Positions 10,348 to 22,854 of a DNA stretch of 64,000 nt are shown in pieces; position 1 is the stretch's first letter; each line of letters opens with the position of its first letter. Below the pieces are notes generated by a model. The model had not been told where the DNA came from. It ran no database searches and worked only from the letters and a program-made list of their open reading frames with translations. The stretch is taken from contig JADGJP010000006.1 in assembly GCA_027603065.1 (NCBI GenBank), forward strand, positions 791,613 to 855,612. The letters are read 5' to 3'. The DNA is from Geranomyces variabilis. Taxonomy: Eukaryota > Chytridiomycota > Chytridiomycetes > Spizellomycetales > Powellomycetaceae. A program made the translations under genes and the position numbers.

Positions 10348-11497
10348 TCAGAGAATTGAGCAAGTCTTGGACTTCTTTTTGGTCGGCGATTCAGACGCGG
10401 AAACTGGTGCCGACGATGACGGCGCTCCTACCGCCGCCGCCATTGAGTCTGTAACTGAGCCCGCTGCGGCTCCGACTGCTGCCAAAGCACTGGATGCGGG
10501 CGCATTTGCCGGATCGGACGGCGTTGTCGTGGCCTCTGCGCCTTCGGTCTGATGAGCAATGGGCGTGGCTGATTCCTTACTGCTTGAGCCTGAGCCGACC
10601 ATGGAGTATGGTTAACACTTCGTTTTTCTGAATTTCACCCGCTCGAGACCAACCAAATATGGCAGCTTCAAGTTGCGCGGTTGCGGCCTCCACATCATCG
10701 CCGTTAATGATAACATGATCATACGGGCAAGGCGTCTCTGCACTGTAATCCATAGCTGAAGTGGCGGCAGCGAGACGAGCGTTCAATGAAGACTCGCTCT
10801 CGCTGCCTCGACCCGTAAGGCGTTCTCTTAGAACTTCGATGGAAGGAGGCTGACCAGAGGCTTGAGCGCGAGCATTTTTCGGTGCTTGGGCAGCGTGAAC
10901 TGTCGTTCTCGTAGACTCACCGCAACAAAAATATACAAGCAAGATTTGCCAGAGTTCTTCAGAGACTTAACGCCGTTCATTTCAAGGTCAAGTATGACTC
11001 TCTTGTCGCCCGCTTCCAGCGCGCTGAACGGCGTCCCGTACAAGTTTCCTGAAAAGCTATGGTGAAAACGATGTTACCGCTACAAAGAGAGTGCAAGAAG
11101 ATTCTCACCCGAAAACTCTGCATGTTCAATAAACCCGTTTTGTTCCACCATCTTCATAAACTCCTCGCGCGTCGTGTACACATAAGATTCGCCAGGCACC
11201 TCACCGGCACGCGGAGATCGTGTGGTATCTGCAAACACTTTGTTAACATCATAGCTATGATATCGCAAGAGGCTTTCTGCAGCCACTATCAACTTACGAG
11301 AGACGCTAAATTTGAAAACCCCAGGATGTTTTGCAATGACACGGTTCAATAAAGTGCTGTTGGGCATTCAAAGTAATTCAGCCGAATTGGAAGCCGGATG
11401 CATTATCCGGATGCGTAAAAGTTCAACATGCTACTTACCTTTTTCCACTACCGGAAGGGCCAGAGATAACAATGGGCTGCGACGGTAGAGGAGCCAT
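10348..11497 (-). CDS. GUK1: Guanylate kinase with predicted CaaX-terminated tail
   Basis: Catalyses ATP-dependent GMP to GDP phosphorylation. Exons in order: 11497-11439, 11356-11298, 11228-11109, 11048-10921, 10849-10639 and 10589-10348, giving 272 residues. Family landmarks: P-loop SGPSGSGKSTLL, GMP-binding SVSHTTRSPRAGEV, NLYGTPFSALEAG, and YIFVAPPSIEVLRERLTGRG. The catalytic domain ends near FGWSRAG. A 49-base GT-AG intron (10638-10590, with a TTAAC branch-like site) then joins in phase 1 to a Ser/Ala/Pro-rich tail ending KKKSKTCSIL, a polybasic stretch plus CaaX box of the kind found on Rho GTPases. If this intron is retained, translation stops at 10577 after HGRLRLKQ, with no CaaX. Known guanylate kinases of this size are soluble, so membrane targeting here would be new. 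Confidence 0.9.
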
Positions 11498-11728
11498 TGC
11501 GGCGACGGTAAGGAGGACTGCGAGCTGTCAGTCAGCTCTTGGAAAATGCCAGGTTCCCACCTTACTATAGTAGGTGCAGGAGCTGTCGAAAAATTGGCGC
11601 TTGAGTCAAGAAAAGGTCAGGCTTGAAGGCGAGCATCAGTCAAAAGTGAGGAATACCAGACCTCTCGCCTGTTGTCTCTTAGCATGAAGTGGCAACTACT
11701 CTTTCTAAATCTAATCTGTCTAATACCC

Positions 11729-14700
11729 TCAAAGTGCAACTGACAACCTGCCCCTCCTGCCCGGCGCCTCTACCATTTTGCTCATTCGCCTGCTTTGACC
11801 GGCGGCGCCCGTCAGAGACTTCGTCGCGTCTGCGAAAATCGGCATAACGAATTCTGCTCCTTCGCCTTCGGCACGGACCTCTGGCGGAACCAGTGTCACA
11901 TATGAGCTTGGCGGGCGGAGTCCGTCTCCGTTGCACAGAACGACAGATGATAGCCATTTTTGAGAGCACCGAACGGACTCGGCCTCCGCCGCCTTTTGCC
12001 TTGCTCGCATACGGGCAAGAAGAATCTGCATTCCACGTTAGAACCAGAAATCGATGCACTTTGATAAATTGTTCACGCTGACTCACATCCAACCAGTTTC
12101 CTCCGGGAGTACTCGTTCGTATCGGCAGCATGTTGAGTTGCTGCATGGTGCTCCGCAGTGAATACGTCGTGTCGATACCAAAATGCGCCAAGCTACGCAT
12201 AGCTGCCTGTCTACACTCCAGCGACGTGGTGAGTGGTTGTCGTCATCCTCCAAATCACTAGTCCCTCCAACCCTACCGGACGTCGGCATTTTCATCCAAT
12301 AATCTTGCCATTAGGGCTTGTATAAGTGGCGCCGCGTAGACGCCATATTTGACCAGATTTTGACAGAGTCGTAGCCGAGTTTGCCAGTCGCGATCTGAAA
12401 GGCTTTCCAGTTGAGGTATAATGAAATCTTGCAGAGGATTTTGGAACTCGTCTTTGAATTTGTGAAATAGCAGAAGCAAAGCATCCGAAGCTTCTGCTTT
12501 TTCTGACCAATAGCCGGTCTTGAGAACGTTGAACAGCACTTGCATGATGTTAAAGAAATTGACATCGCGGCCCTATCTCGAATATTTAAGCAGGGAGCTT
12601 CAGCGGGGGCTCAGGGATGCGCCTACTTACCCCCATTCCTGGAAACCAGAACGCTGAAAGAATTCCTTGCAGCTCAGGGACAATCCGCTCCATGACCACT
12701 TCATGTGTGATTTCGGGAACCGCTGAAGGTTCAGACACCAACTTGGCTCTGGAAGTATAAGGTAGGCTTTGATGACTCATCCGGACATCCCGCAGACTTT
12801 GGGCCACAGATGCAGACTCTATGGTAGATGATTCATGATAAGCACCCGGACTACTTGTTCGTCTGTCGTTAAAGCGCCCGGGACGAGAAATGGATGCGCG
12901 TGAAGCTGCACGGTCGGTACCAGCACGCCGCTCAAACACGACGCGGGTGAGAGAGTCATTGCAAACGTCTTGGTCGAGTTCGGGCTCGGAAATGACTTGT
13001 GCAATAGCCTCAGCGTCATCCACCTCCGCCACCGCTCTTGGTAGCGGAGGAGCACGTTTTGCCCGCGGAGGTATTATTTGAATCGGAATAGGTCGCTGAC
13101 GGCTTGAGTAGTCAGTGTGCACCAACCCCGTGTCGTCGGGCATCAGAACCGTAAGGACACCCTCGGCAGTTATGTCTTTGTAGTCAATGCGTCTTTTCGC
13201 TAAAGCTTTGCGGTGTTCAGGCAGAAGGTCCGGCGGCGGCGCCCGCTTTTTAACTTCGGGCTCGGCTCTGGAACCCTCGACTGCAACGTCGCTAGTTGAG
13301 GGTATTGGAGACTCCAAGGAAGAGACAGCGATTTCCTGCACTGGCTCTAAAGCGGCAGCGACAGCTTGCTCCGGTCGCTTAACCGGACTAGACCCTGGTG
13401 GCACCGGGAGCGCCGGTGGTTCCATGCCTTTGTAACGTGCTTCCCGTTCCGATACCTCTCGGCGCAATCGTCTGCCGTCTTCAGCTTTTTGTGCCTTGTC
13501 ACCCGGGTCCTCCAGCTCCTCGTTTTCCTCGGCGACAGCATCAAATGTTGGGCCCAGCTCTCCTCGTGCCACGCGCTCGGCTCTTCGACGTTGCACCATT
13601 GCCCGCGCGTTGTCCAGCATCACTTTGTCTTTTTCTTTGCGCTGCTGAGCCTCAGCCGCCTTTTTCAGCGTCAGCACCGACACTGTTTGGCCGGCCACCA
13701 TGGAGTTGGGGAGAATGCCCAAGCGCTCCATGCCGCGGCGAATTGCAGCTTGACGATCGACAGCCTCTTCCTGAGCGGCGGGTTCTGCGGACGCTGCGGC
13801 CAACTCTGATTCGGGCTCCTTCGAACCACCCTTCCTATGCCTTTCTGTGGGAACAAGGCCAAAATTGTTAATATATCATCAGCTTACCCGTAGGGTGGCC
13901 GCTCTTACTTTTTACGTGCTTGACGTCCTTCACATCTTTGACAACTTCTTTGTGCGGAATGGGACGAGGACTAGGAGAGGCCGTCGCATGCGGTTTGCTA
14001 GCTGAGCTTTCACTGGTGAGCGCGCGTGGTGTGATGCTTGTTGGCGTTTTAACCGCGGTGAGATGTGGTGTCTTTTGAGTGACTTTCAAGTTTAGCTCTG
14101 CCGAGACGTCCACATGATCTTGTAGCGGCGGCGCACTTTGAGGACGTGGACGCTCAAGCTCTGCGTTGGTGTCTCCGAATATATCTTCCTCCGACCCGAG
14201 TTCTTCAAAAATTCCTCCTCGTCTAAGCCGAGGACCCTAAACTCATAATAACGATTAGCGCGCGGTCGAGGCTGAGGACCTGGACAAGGGCTCACATGAG
14301 GGACGCCAGGACTCTCGGTGCGCGGCCGCACGTGCGCTTCCTGAATTGTTCCATTACGATTGGTGTGTGCCTATTGGGTTACTTAAGTTAGTACTCCATT
14401 TGTGGCGGTTATCACTCCACGACTGACCAACCTTCAAACCTCGCGGCTGACGCCAGAACCGAGTAAGGCTGTAATTGAGCTTCGAACATGTTTCTTTGCC
14501 ACCAAAGAAGCAAGTGCTTACTTACCGAGTGGTGCGCTCCAGGGGCGTCCCCGTCCTCCTCGTCTTCTTCAGTGAGCGACGCCGCATCGGCCCATAAGTT
14601 ACCTTTTCCTTTCGAAGCTATAATTTGCTGCTGTATGAGGGCGCTCTGACCCATAGTCGCACCCCATAAGAGCAGCGTTTCATTGTATGAGGGCCGCCGT

Positions 14701-17650
14701 AGGAACGAGGGTTCTCGCGACACCCGCCTGGACTGGATCCTGGATTCACGCATTTCGCGTGTAAGAGGAATGGGGGCGGCGGCAACGCTAACTGACTGGC
14801 TACGGAGCAGCGCTCTCTCCCGCTCACGTTCCTGTAGTTGAGTTGAGTACGGGGAGAAGGTTGAAAACTAATGCTGGACACCAATTCTACCTCGATGCGT
14901 TGCTCTAGTCGTCGCTCAAGCTCATAACTTGCGTTTTCGCTCGCTTCATCAGCATGAGGATCTCTAGCAAATCAGATAGTAGGCGGATTAGTGGAAGGAG
15001 CCTTGCTAGTGGTTGCAATAGGATGGTCCCTTACGGCTTTCGAACATGCCATGGTGTGGTCTCGCTCTCCTCTTTGCCACGATACAGGCCCCAAAAATCT
15101 AACCCCGAGTCAAAGGTCGCCGCGTCCTCGAGGATGTCGTCCGCCCATGGACCGGCGTCTAGCACAGTGCGTAATTGCGGGCCAGGAAGGTAGTCTTGAA
15201 CGCGCACTGCGATCACTTCTTCTGGAAGCGCAACGAGAAGATCTCCGCGCGGGTTTGCGAACTGCACCGCGGTGACAGGGTACGCAAACTGTATTTCTCT
15301 AAATTCTCCCAAAACCCTCATTGAGCGAAAGTCACATATACAGGATCCATGGCTGGTAAAACGTACCGTAGCAGAACATTTTCAGTCCCATCCCAGATTT
15401 TGACATTACCGTCTAAGCTTCCAGAAGCTACGATTCCGCTAGCTTTGCAGCAAGCAAGGCTGGTGACGGTCCGCGTATGCTCGTCATCGCGAGCGTGCGT
15501 CTTCAGTGTTGCTAAGTTCCGTTAAAGCATGGTGAGTTTTCGCACAAACAGAGCGTTTTCGTCCATTTGCAAATTGAATACTAACCAGATCCGGTGACCG
15601 ACACTATCACGATTCGCATTGTATCAGTCGCACACGCCAAGGTGCTTGAAGTGGCTCCCCATCCTATTCGAGTCACAAAGCCGTCTGGAATGGTGACCGC
15701 GGAGATGAGCGTCAGCTGTACTGTTGCAGAAGTCGCATCCGCAGTCCACAAGTCGAGAGCATCGGCGTATGCATTTTCTGCTGAATCGTGGCCATCGCGC
15801 GCAGAGTTCAGCAATGGCTCGAATCCTGACCCTGAGGGAACTTCGACTGCCCAAACTTTGACCACGCGGTCTTTGCCTGAAGAATACAACCTCATAGCGT
15901 CAGCGTCGTACGCTATGGCTGTGATTTCCCCGGCATGGGCTTGCACAACACTTTGATGGCGAGTCGGATCCCGCACGTCGACGAGAACAATCTGGCCCGC
16001 ATCGCAGCCGCCCCATAAACCAAACACCGTCGATGTGCCGCTGCGAGTAAAGCGATCGGGCAGCAGGCTCTGTAGGCCGCGAGGCGCAAGACCGGCCATG
16101 CAGCAGATGCGCGCGTGCCCTGGTGTGTGCCTCACTTCGTGGATAATCTCGCACGGATTCGTTCCCGTACTATACAGCGCTAAATCGCCGTTGTTCAGAA
16201 GAAGCCACGTCCGATTTCGAGGCAAATCGTACACTGAGGCCACTGGGATCATGTCTTCCATTACCGGAAAGCCGATTGTCAAGACAATGCCGGTAATGGG
16301 GCTAATGATGCGAAGGGACGCATCTTCTGCCACTGCGAGAATCCGCGCGGGCCTATTGCGAACCTCAACCCGCAACAGCTGGCTAACGGGCGAGCGCGTA
16401 AATGTGAAGCTTGTATAAAAGCGATTGAGGTTCCAAACACTGATGCGATCTTTTGCGAAATGGAGGAAGCTATCGCCCTTCATCCATTGCAGACCCAGGC
16501 ATTCCGACGGTGTCTGCAAAGAATACACGCAAACACCCAAATCCGCGTTCCACATCCGCACAGTGCCGTCCAGAGAGCACGATAGAAAGAACGGCGTTGC
16601 AGCCAAAGCGGCAACGCTTCGTCCGGTCCTGTTCTGCGGCAGAGGAACGAGACATAGCCCAGTTACTGCATGCGTGTGTTCGTGCAACCGATGAATGAGA
16701 TTGTTTTGTCGATTAAAGATCTTGATGGTACAATCCCGCGACGCGGTTATAAGGAACCCAAATGGTTCAAATATTGCCATGGCTGTGATAGACAATTCGT
16801 GCACCTCCCGCATTGTCTCGACTCGCTCGCCCGTTCGATAATCGTACACAAAGATCATGTTTCCAACTCCTGCGTAAAGGTGACTGTTCTGAGGGCTATA
16901 CACGGTGTGGGAGACCCAATCATCTTCCTGGAGGTCTTCAATTATAAGTCGACAGCCGTCAAACTGAAATGGGAAAGCCAAGTCGCCGCTTTTCTTGATT
17001 CTCCAAACGCGAATGTTGCCAACTCCTCCAGTGATCAGCTCACTGGAAGATTCCAGAAACTCAAAACTCAGCACTGGTTTGGAGCTCGAGACAGAGGCAA
17101 CCTGCTCAAAGCTCGCATTGAGCAGCTTGAGTTCCAGCTGAGCGGTAGCAATGAATAAAGCTTTGATGCTCGGTACAAACAGCCACCGCGACAGTCCCGC
17201 CAGCGGTGACTTTGGAGTTTTCGGCGCAGGAATTAATGGAATGCTCGACACCTTGGTCTCGTTTTTCCAGACGTTTACATTATGACTGTCGACACTTGCA
17301 ATGCGATCGGGAATTCCAGGAATGTATATTGCAGAGCGCACCGTCGGCCGCTGGTGGTACAGCCATCGGGAGAGTTGAAACCCATGGGGCATAGTGGTCG
17401 GCAACACGGCTCCACCGCCAGTTGCAGTCGCCGCCGCGCGAGCTTGCACCTTCTTCTTGATCATATGCCATGGCATCAGAACGTAATCGCTCGGTGGCGG
17501 GCTAGAGCCGATGTTGTCAGGCCCGTCTGAGTCAAGGCTCTGCGTGCTGGCCCCGAGCTCTTCCAAGTTGCGCGAGCTCAGCTCATCGAACTTTGACAGC
17601 TCTAGCGCCTGCTCAGGCTCAGCAGGGTCAATTGGCGGCACAGGAGGCAT
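11729..17650 (-). CDS. Large WD40-repeat plus HEAT protein, WDR87/WDR97-like
   Basis: Twelve phase-consistent exons give 1,759 residues: 17650-15586, 15511-15367, 15316-15035, 14963-14891, 14831-14526, 14493-14440, 14370-14296, 14236-13888, 13844-12631, 12572-12277, 12210-12087 and 12025-11729. The N-terminal ~740 residues contain WD repeats (for example FLSCSLDGTVRMWNADLG and GIVASGSLDGNVKIWDG), followed by the block NPRGDLLVALPEEVIAVRVQ then DYLP, which I associate with WDR87/WDR97. A long charged, coiled-coil-like and Pro-rich middle follows. Residues about 1521-1661 look like HEAT repeats, ending DVRRQAAMRSLAHFGID. WDR87/97 relatives are linked to cilia or sperm flagella in animals, so a flagellar role is inferred. 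The last exons are less certain than the WD part. Confidence 0.8.
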
Positions 17651-18080
17651 GCTGATTGTTTCGAGTGCGATATGTTGGCCTGTGCAGCTACGAACGCTTT
17701 TTCACGCCGGCGGGCGGCGACCGGAAAGCCACATCGAAGCAGCTGTCAAAAATTTCGGAGGTAGGGATCGGATTACGTAAGCCTAAAAGCGGATAACGGC
17801 TTTTTGCCAACTCCTAGATAATCGAGCGGCGTGCGTTGCTTCGTCGTGCTAGGGTCAGGGAAGGGTGTAAGCAGCAAAGGGAACAACAGTATCGAAAAAA
17901 TTGAATATTTGAAAGTAATTTGAGGAGGAGGGTTTGGGGTGAGACCGGACTACGTGTGCTAGCCACGGTAGCGCGGTCAAGTGGACGAGGGACGAGGGAG
18001 CTGGTGGGTTTCACTGACGGAAATGAAATGACTAGTCCAGGACTTGAATATGGTAGCGACTGTGCGTGCCAAGCGGTCGG
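17651..18080. promoter_or_regulatory. 5' region of the WD-HEAT gene, 3' region of ARL8
   Basis: Both flanking genes are on the minus strand. The stretch therefore contains the ARL8 3' end and the WD-HEAT promoter. I see no additional open frame, repeat or RNA gene. Confidence 0.4.
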
Positions 18081-19115
18081 CTATCTCGATCCTGATGTCG
18101 CGTGCTTGATAAGCCAATTGAGAGTGATGTCAATGTTCGTTGAATTTTTGGCGGAAATCGAATAGCAAGCGACTTCACGGCTTCCAATCGTTCGAAGGTC
18201 ACTGTAATAGAGTGCGACTTAGGTAAGTTGTGCATCCCAAAAATTATCAACGCGCAAGGCTCATGTTCTCAAGCGGAGGGTCATCACGTACAGCTTCTCA
18301 ATAATCTGATCGGAAGTTAGCGCGCCGGGGAGATCATTCTTGTTTCCGAGCACAAGAACGGGAATACTTGCGAGCTGCGGCTTTTCTAGGAGCTGGTGCA
18401 GCTCAGCTTTGGCAGCCGGGAGCTTTTCGTGGTCCGCCGCATCAAGTACAAACCTGAAAAAACAAAGCAGGTAGGTTAGGCTTCGTTCTACGCTGATATC
18501 CTTGGATCGCCTCGACCACGAGGTGCTTTTGCAGGCCTGCGACGTCAGATTGGGTGTTCTGGCGCCCAACCAGCGCTCGCGATACAGCGTTAAGGGACAA
18601 CGCGTAACCCACTGATTGCAATCAACGGCACTCGTGCCAGCACATCTCGTATCTGCTCTGAATTCAATCTGAGCGCTCTCCTTACACTATTGCGTTGACA
18701 CCTCGGCAGTATCGCTCCCACATGCTCCGGAACCGCGCTTGACCTCCAAGATCCCACAGCTTCATAACCACAGCGCCCTTTGTGACTTTGCGCATGTTGA
18801 ACCCGACTGTCGGAATCATATCTTCTGTAAACGAGCCGTTCTGCAAGTCCGTGGAGGGATGGGTAAGTTTGAGGTTGAACATATGTGTCCACTTTCGAAA
18901 CGGACAAAGATTTACATACGGCTACAACGTTCACTAGTGTTGTCTTGCCGGAGTTTTGCAATCCCACAAGAGTAAGCTCCATCTCTGCAATAGCCAGAAA
19001 GAGGTTTGAGCGTTCGGTTGGTATACAGCCGCTTGCAAGCGACTACTGGGACCGTACCCTGCTTCCAGAAGAGGCTGCGCAGCCAGTTTATAAGTCCAGA
19101 GAATAAAGAGGCCAT
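18081..19115 (-). CDS. ARL8: ARL8-type Arf-like small GTPase
   Basis: Five exons (19115-19058, 18984-18920, 18840-18686, 18453-18292, 18201-18081) give 186 residues, the length typical of animal ARL8. The N-terminus [20 protein letters not shown] is the amphipathic helix that anchors ARL8 to lysosomal or vacuolar membranes without myristoylation. Motifs: P-loop [12 protein letters not shown], switch [18 protein letters not shown], switch [26 protein letters not shown] guanine specificity, and C-terminal [20 protein letters not shown]. The Q-to-A change after WDLGGQ is conservative for the family. In animals ARL8 couples lysosomes to kinesin and dynein. It is divergent from the methyltransferase gene. 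Confidence 0.95.
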
Positions 19116-19487
19116 AGCGTTATGTTCGGCGTAGTGAAGAGAGGGTGCGAAGTGAAGACTGCGGGCAGCCGGGCAAGAGGAGGTCGAGAGCGGGGATACA
19201 CCAGGTTTGTGCGGAAGGTAGGCCGTTCCTCAACAGAGGACAATCAAAGCGGCAGATGGAAGCGAGAAGGCCACAGGATAACGACAGAGAGGGCTGCCTG
19301 GCGACAAAACAAAGATCGTGCGGGTGCGGGGATGGAGGGGGCGAAGTGTTGGATGGACAACAGCCGTAAAAATGGTGTCGGCGGGAACGAAGCTCGGACG
19401 GACGTCACGTTCCTCCTTGTCTCGTTCTTTTTCTTTTTGTTTACCGGTACTTTCCCCCGAGCCCCACCTCTCGGTACAGCTTATAAT
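19116..19487. promoter_or_regulatory. Bidirectional promoter region, ARL8 / tRNA methyltransferase
   Basis: A 372-base divergent spacer. An open frame runs through it in phase with the downstream gene from 19122, but its Arg/Gly-rich composition and the good start context at 19488 argue that it is 5' leader. A T-rich run (about 19423-19442) lies close to the start. Confidence 0.4.
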
Positions 19488-21732
19488 ATGAATGCTGGCG
19501 CCAAACGGTCCGCAGACGACGATGATCAGAGCTCAGGTGCGGTTCCTGTAGTCGAAACAGAAACCGTCAGTCCGCCAAGTGAGGATAGCAGCGCGAAAAA
19601 ACGAAAACTCGATGCCGCGGATGGAACTGCAGCGCCCTCCCCCATAGCAAACAAGGATGCAGACACGGCTGATGTCCCAGCTGCGGCAGACGTCGGTCGA
19701 TTCCGCGTGAGGGTGGAGAACCTTCATAAATACGCCGATAAAAAGGAGATCTTGAAAATCTGCCAAAAACTTGACGTAGAAAACGTAGACTCCGTTAAGA
19801 AGGCACCAAATTGGGGCTACTGCTTCTTGATGTTCAAGGTGTGCTGCGCAACTCAGCTTCGATGTGGCTCATCGTAATTGCTATAACGTCGTCGAATTGT
19901 TCGCAGAGCGAGGCAGACCGAGCGGACGCAATCAAAAAACTCAATGGATTCGAATACAAAAATCGAGAGCTTGAAGTGTTTCCAGTTAAGGAAATTGAGG
20001 TTCGCTACCGCTTGGATCATGAGTACATTTGAGCTTAATTCCAATATTAACACGGGGGGATATGGTCAGCGTGAAGGAGTGAAAGCAATCACCGGCCGTG
20101 CGCAAAGCGACGTTGCGAAAGACGGAAGCAACGATGGTCGAACGCGCGAAGAGCGTGTAGCCGATGCAGTGACGCCTCTGTGGAAGCAGCCGTACGATAT
20201 GCAGCTAAAAGCAAAGCACGCAACAATGAAGAAAGCCATGAATCAACTCCGCGACCGTCTTATTAACTACATGCCCAAACGCTACCATTGGATGTCGGCT
20301 CCAAGCCCAGAGCCGGACACAGAGATTCCCGCCGAAGAGGACTCGCAGGATCGTATCAAGCGGCAGCTTGCATGGTTGGGACACCAAAATCGTATAAGCC
20401 GCGACCATGTACCTTGTGAGCTCCTGGAAGTGATGCCTTCTCCAGTGCTGTACCACTACCGCAACAAGTGCGAGTTCACTTTTGGGTGGAACGAAGCCGG
20501 GGAGAAGGTCGCAGGATTCCTCTGCGGCGCTTTCAAAGACGGAGTAGTGACTGTCGTTGAAGCCGAACTTGCCAAGAACGTAAGCCCAGCGGGTGCCGAA
20601 CTCGCTCGCTCTCTTAGCAAATTCTTGCGGAGTTCCTCGCTGCCAATATATGACCGCATTGCCAAAACCGGCTTTTGGCGGCAGGCGTTGGTTCGCACCC
20701 ACAGCACGGGAGAGAACATGCTGGTGGTTTCATACAACCCGCGTGGAATCGATGAGGCGGGGCTTGAAGCGGCGCATAAGCAGCTGCGCGACCACTTTGA
20801 ACCGGAGAAAGGAACCGCCACAGGCGCCACAACGCTGCTGGTCCAGCAGCACGAAGGTGATTTCAATGGCATGGTTGAGGACGCGCCGCTGATAGTACTA
20901 TACGGCGCTGGTGTGGTGCACGAAACGATTCTTGGACTTCAATTTCGCATTTCGCCAACGGCGTTCTTTCAAGTTAACACTGAGGCGACCAACTCTTTAT
21001 ACTCGTTGGTGCGAGACTGGTGCGCGCTGGACGAGGTGCAGGCTGATCGCCGGTCCAGGCTACTGACACCGACCCCAGCGGACATCGTTGACACGGAGGT
21101 GGATGGTACGTCTTCTGCTGTGGAGTCGGCGTTGCACCCCAAGGAGTTGTCCCCACCGGGCACCGTCCTCTTGGACTTGTGCTGCGGCACTGGCACGATC
21201 GGGCTCACAATGGCATCGCACGTGAAGAAAGTCATTGGGGTAGACATGATCAAGAGCGCTATCGACGACGCGAGAAACAATGTTACGCTCAACGGCGGCG
21301 ACCCGGAGGGCAAAATCACGTACTACGCCGACAAGGTCGAGAATGTCATCCGCGAGATCGTTAAAGAGCACGTTGGGGTCAATGACGATGTCGTTGTTGT
21401 TTTGGATCCCCCTCGCGTTGGCGTTTATTATGGAGTCATCGCAACCGTTCGGGCTTGCGCAAGAGTCAACCGTGTGATTTACGTTAGCTGCGACGCCTCG
21501 CAGGCCGTGAGCAACTTTGTTGAGTAAGTACAGTGCTAGTTTTCGTAAACAGATCAGGGTTGCTCTCTTGTGAATTTCCTGCGCGGGTGTCTAACTTGCC
21601 CTCCTCACTAGCCTGTGCAGGCCCACGTCAAGCAAGTTCAAGGGCGAACCATTCCGGCCCGTGCGGGCACAGCCTATGGATTTGTTCCCGCACACTAAGC
21701 ACTGCGAACTGGTGATCGAGTTTCGGCGGTAA
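19488..21732 (+). CDS. TRM2: tRNA (uracil-5-)-methyltransferase with N-terminal RRM, TRMT2A/Trm2-like
   Basis: Predicted to form m5U54 in tRNA using S-adenosylmethionine. Four exons: 19488-19838, 19907-19999, 20070-21523 and 21612-21732, giving 672 residues. Residues about 70-145 form an RRM-like fold (FRVRVENLHKYADKKEI, NWGYCFLMFK), an arrangement seen in animal TRMT2A rather than yeast Trm2. The catalytic part shows YRNKCEFTFGW, the SAM site LDLCCGTGTIGLTMA (about residue 515), VVLDPPRVG (about 591) and YVSCDA with the catalytic cysteine (about 618), and ends AQPMDLFPHTKHCELVIEF. The N-terminal acidic and KKRK segments may be a nuclear signal. The second intron (donor gttcgc at 20000) is the weakest junction. 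Confidence 0.92.
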
Positions 21733-22060
21733 ACGGCCCTTGTTGCGCAACGGATCGGCTCAAGAAACTGCGGCAAAATGCTTTGCATACCACGATCAGC
21801 AGACAACATCGGAGGCCCGCTATGATAAGCCAAACTATTCGTATTAACTTATGCTGCTTTACCGGAGTCATTTGCACTCAGCGAGTAGACGCCCTATGGA
21901 GATATTTAGCTGAAGCGTTCTCACAGTACTTTGGCGGGGTTTATAATTTAAGTGCACTGAAAGTGAGTGAGTGATATGGATGTAATCTTCGGAGATTTGC
22001 GAAGAAAGAGTCAAATGGAAGGAAGATGAAACCCGAGCGGATCCTTTTGATGATGCCAGC
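21733..22060. other. Convergent 3' intergenic region
   Basis: About 330 bases between two convergent stop codons. It is moderately AT-rich with a TTTATAATTTAAG stretch near 21941. No coding or structural RNA signal is seen. Confidence 0.4.
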
Positions 22061-22803
22061 CTATTCGGCGGGAAGAGGAATGTGGTAAGGGCACTGGCTC
22101 CCGCGAGTTGCAAGCAGCTTGTCATGCCACTCTGTGTACTGTGCCACGGCGTGGTCATCTGGAGGTGGAAAGAGTAAAGTCAAATCGTGCGGTTCGACTG
22201 CTGAAAGCATGAAATTCGCTTGAAAACCTACCGATACCACGATTCGTCTTGATGAACACCAACTCATACGGGTGGAAGCTCATCCCGAAATATTTTCCCT
22301 TGTAGTTCATATCTTCGTAACCGCAAAGGTCTGGATCGGCCTGGTAGCTAGTGATCAAAGCCTCAGCTCGATAACCAGCCTTCTCGATATGACCCGTCAG
22401 CGGAACCTCAGCCATGCGGATGGCGTCTTGAATGCTAGGCGGACATCCGAACGCCGGTTTGCCTGCCTCGAAACCCTGCTGGTCGAATGCGACAATCATG
22501 GTCTGGACGTGCCGCGGTAGCTCGGACTTGAGGCAGTAGACGGTTGTGCCGACCATGCGGACCTCTGGCGAGAGTTTCGAAAGAAACGCGTCGGACCAGC
22601 ATCCTGGAACGTATGTCGGACGGAAGGGCCCGCGAACTGAGGCATTGAGCAAAATGTAGTGCGTGTACTTTTTGCCGTACTTTTGTTGCATGTACTCGAC
22701 GCCTTGACCGAAAGAACCCAGGTCGTAGCATCTACGTGGCAAACAAAAGGGGAATGCGGTAAGTGGCAGGCCCAGGTATGGCTTTGTCTGCTATCTTTCC
22801 CTG

Positions 22804-22854
<51 letters not shown>

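Noticed and set aside
10577-10942. Guanylate kinase final exon read through to HGRLRLKQ as the only form
   Set aside because: Kept as the alternative; the phase-matched intron to the CaaX tail is better supported and is listed as a finding.
19122-19487. Open frame extending the tRNA methyltransferase upstream to 19122
   Set aside because: Composition is that of a leader (Arg/Gly-rich), and a good ATG at 19488 opens typical N-terminal sequence.
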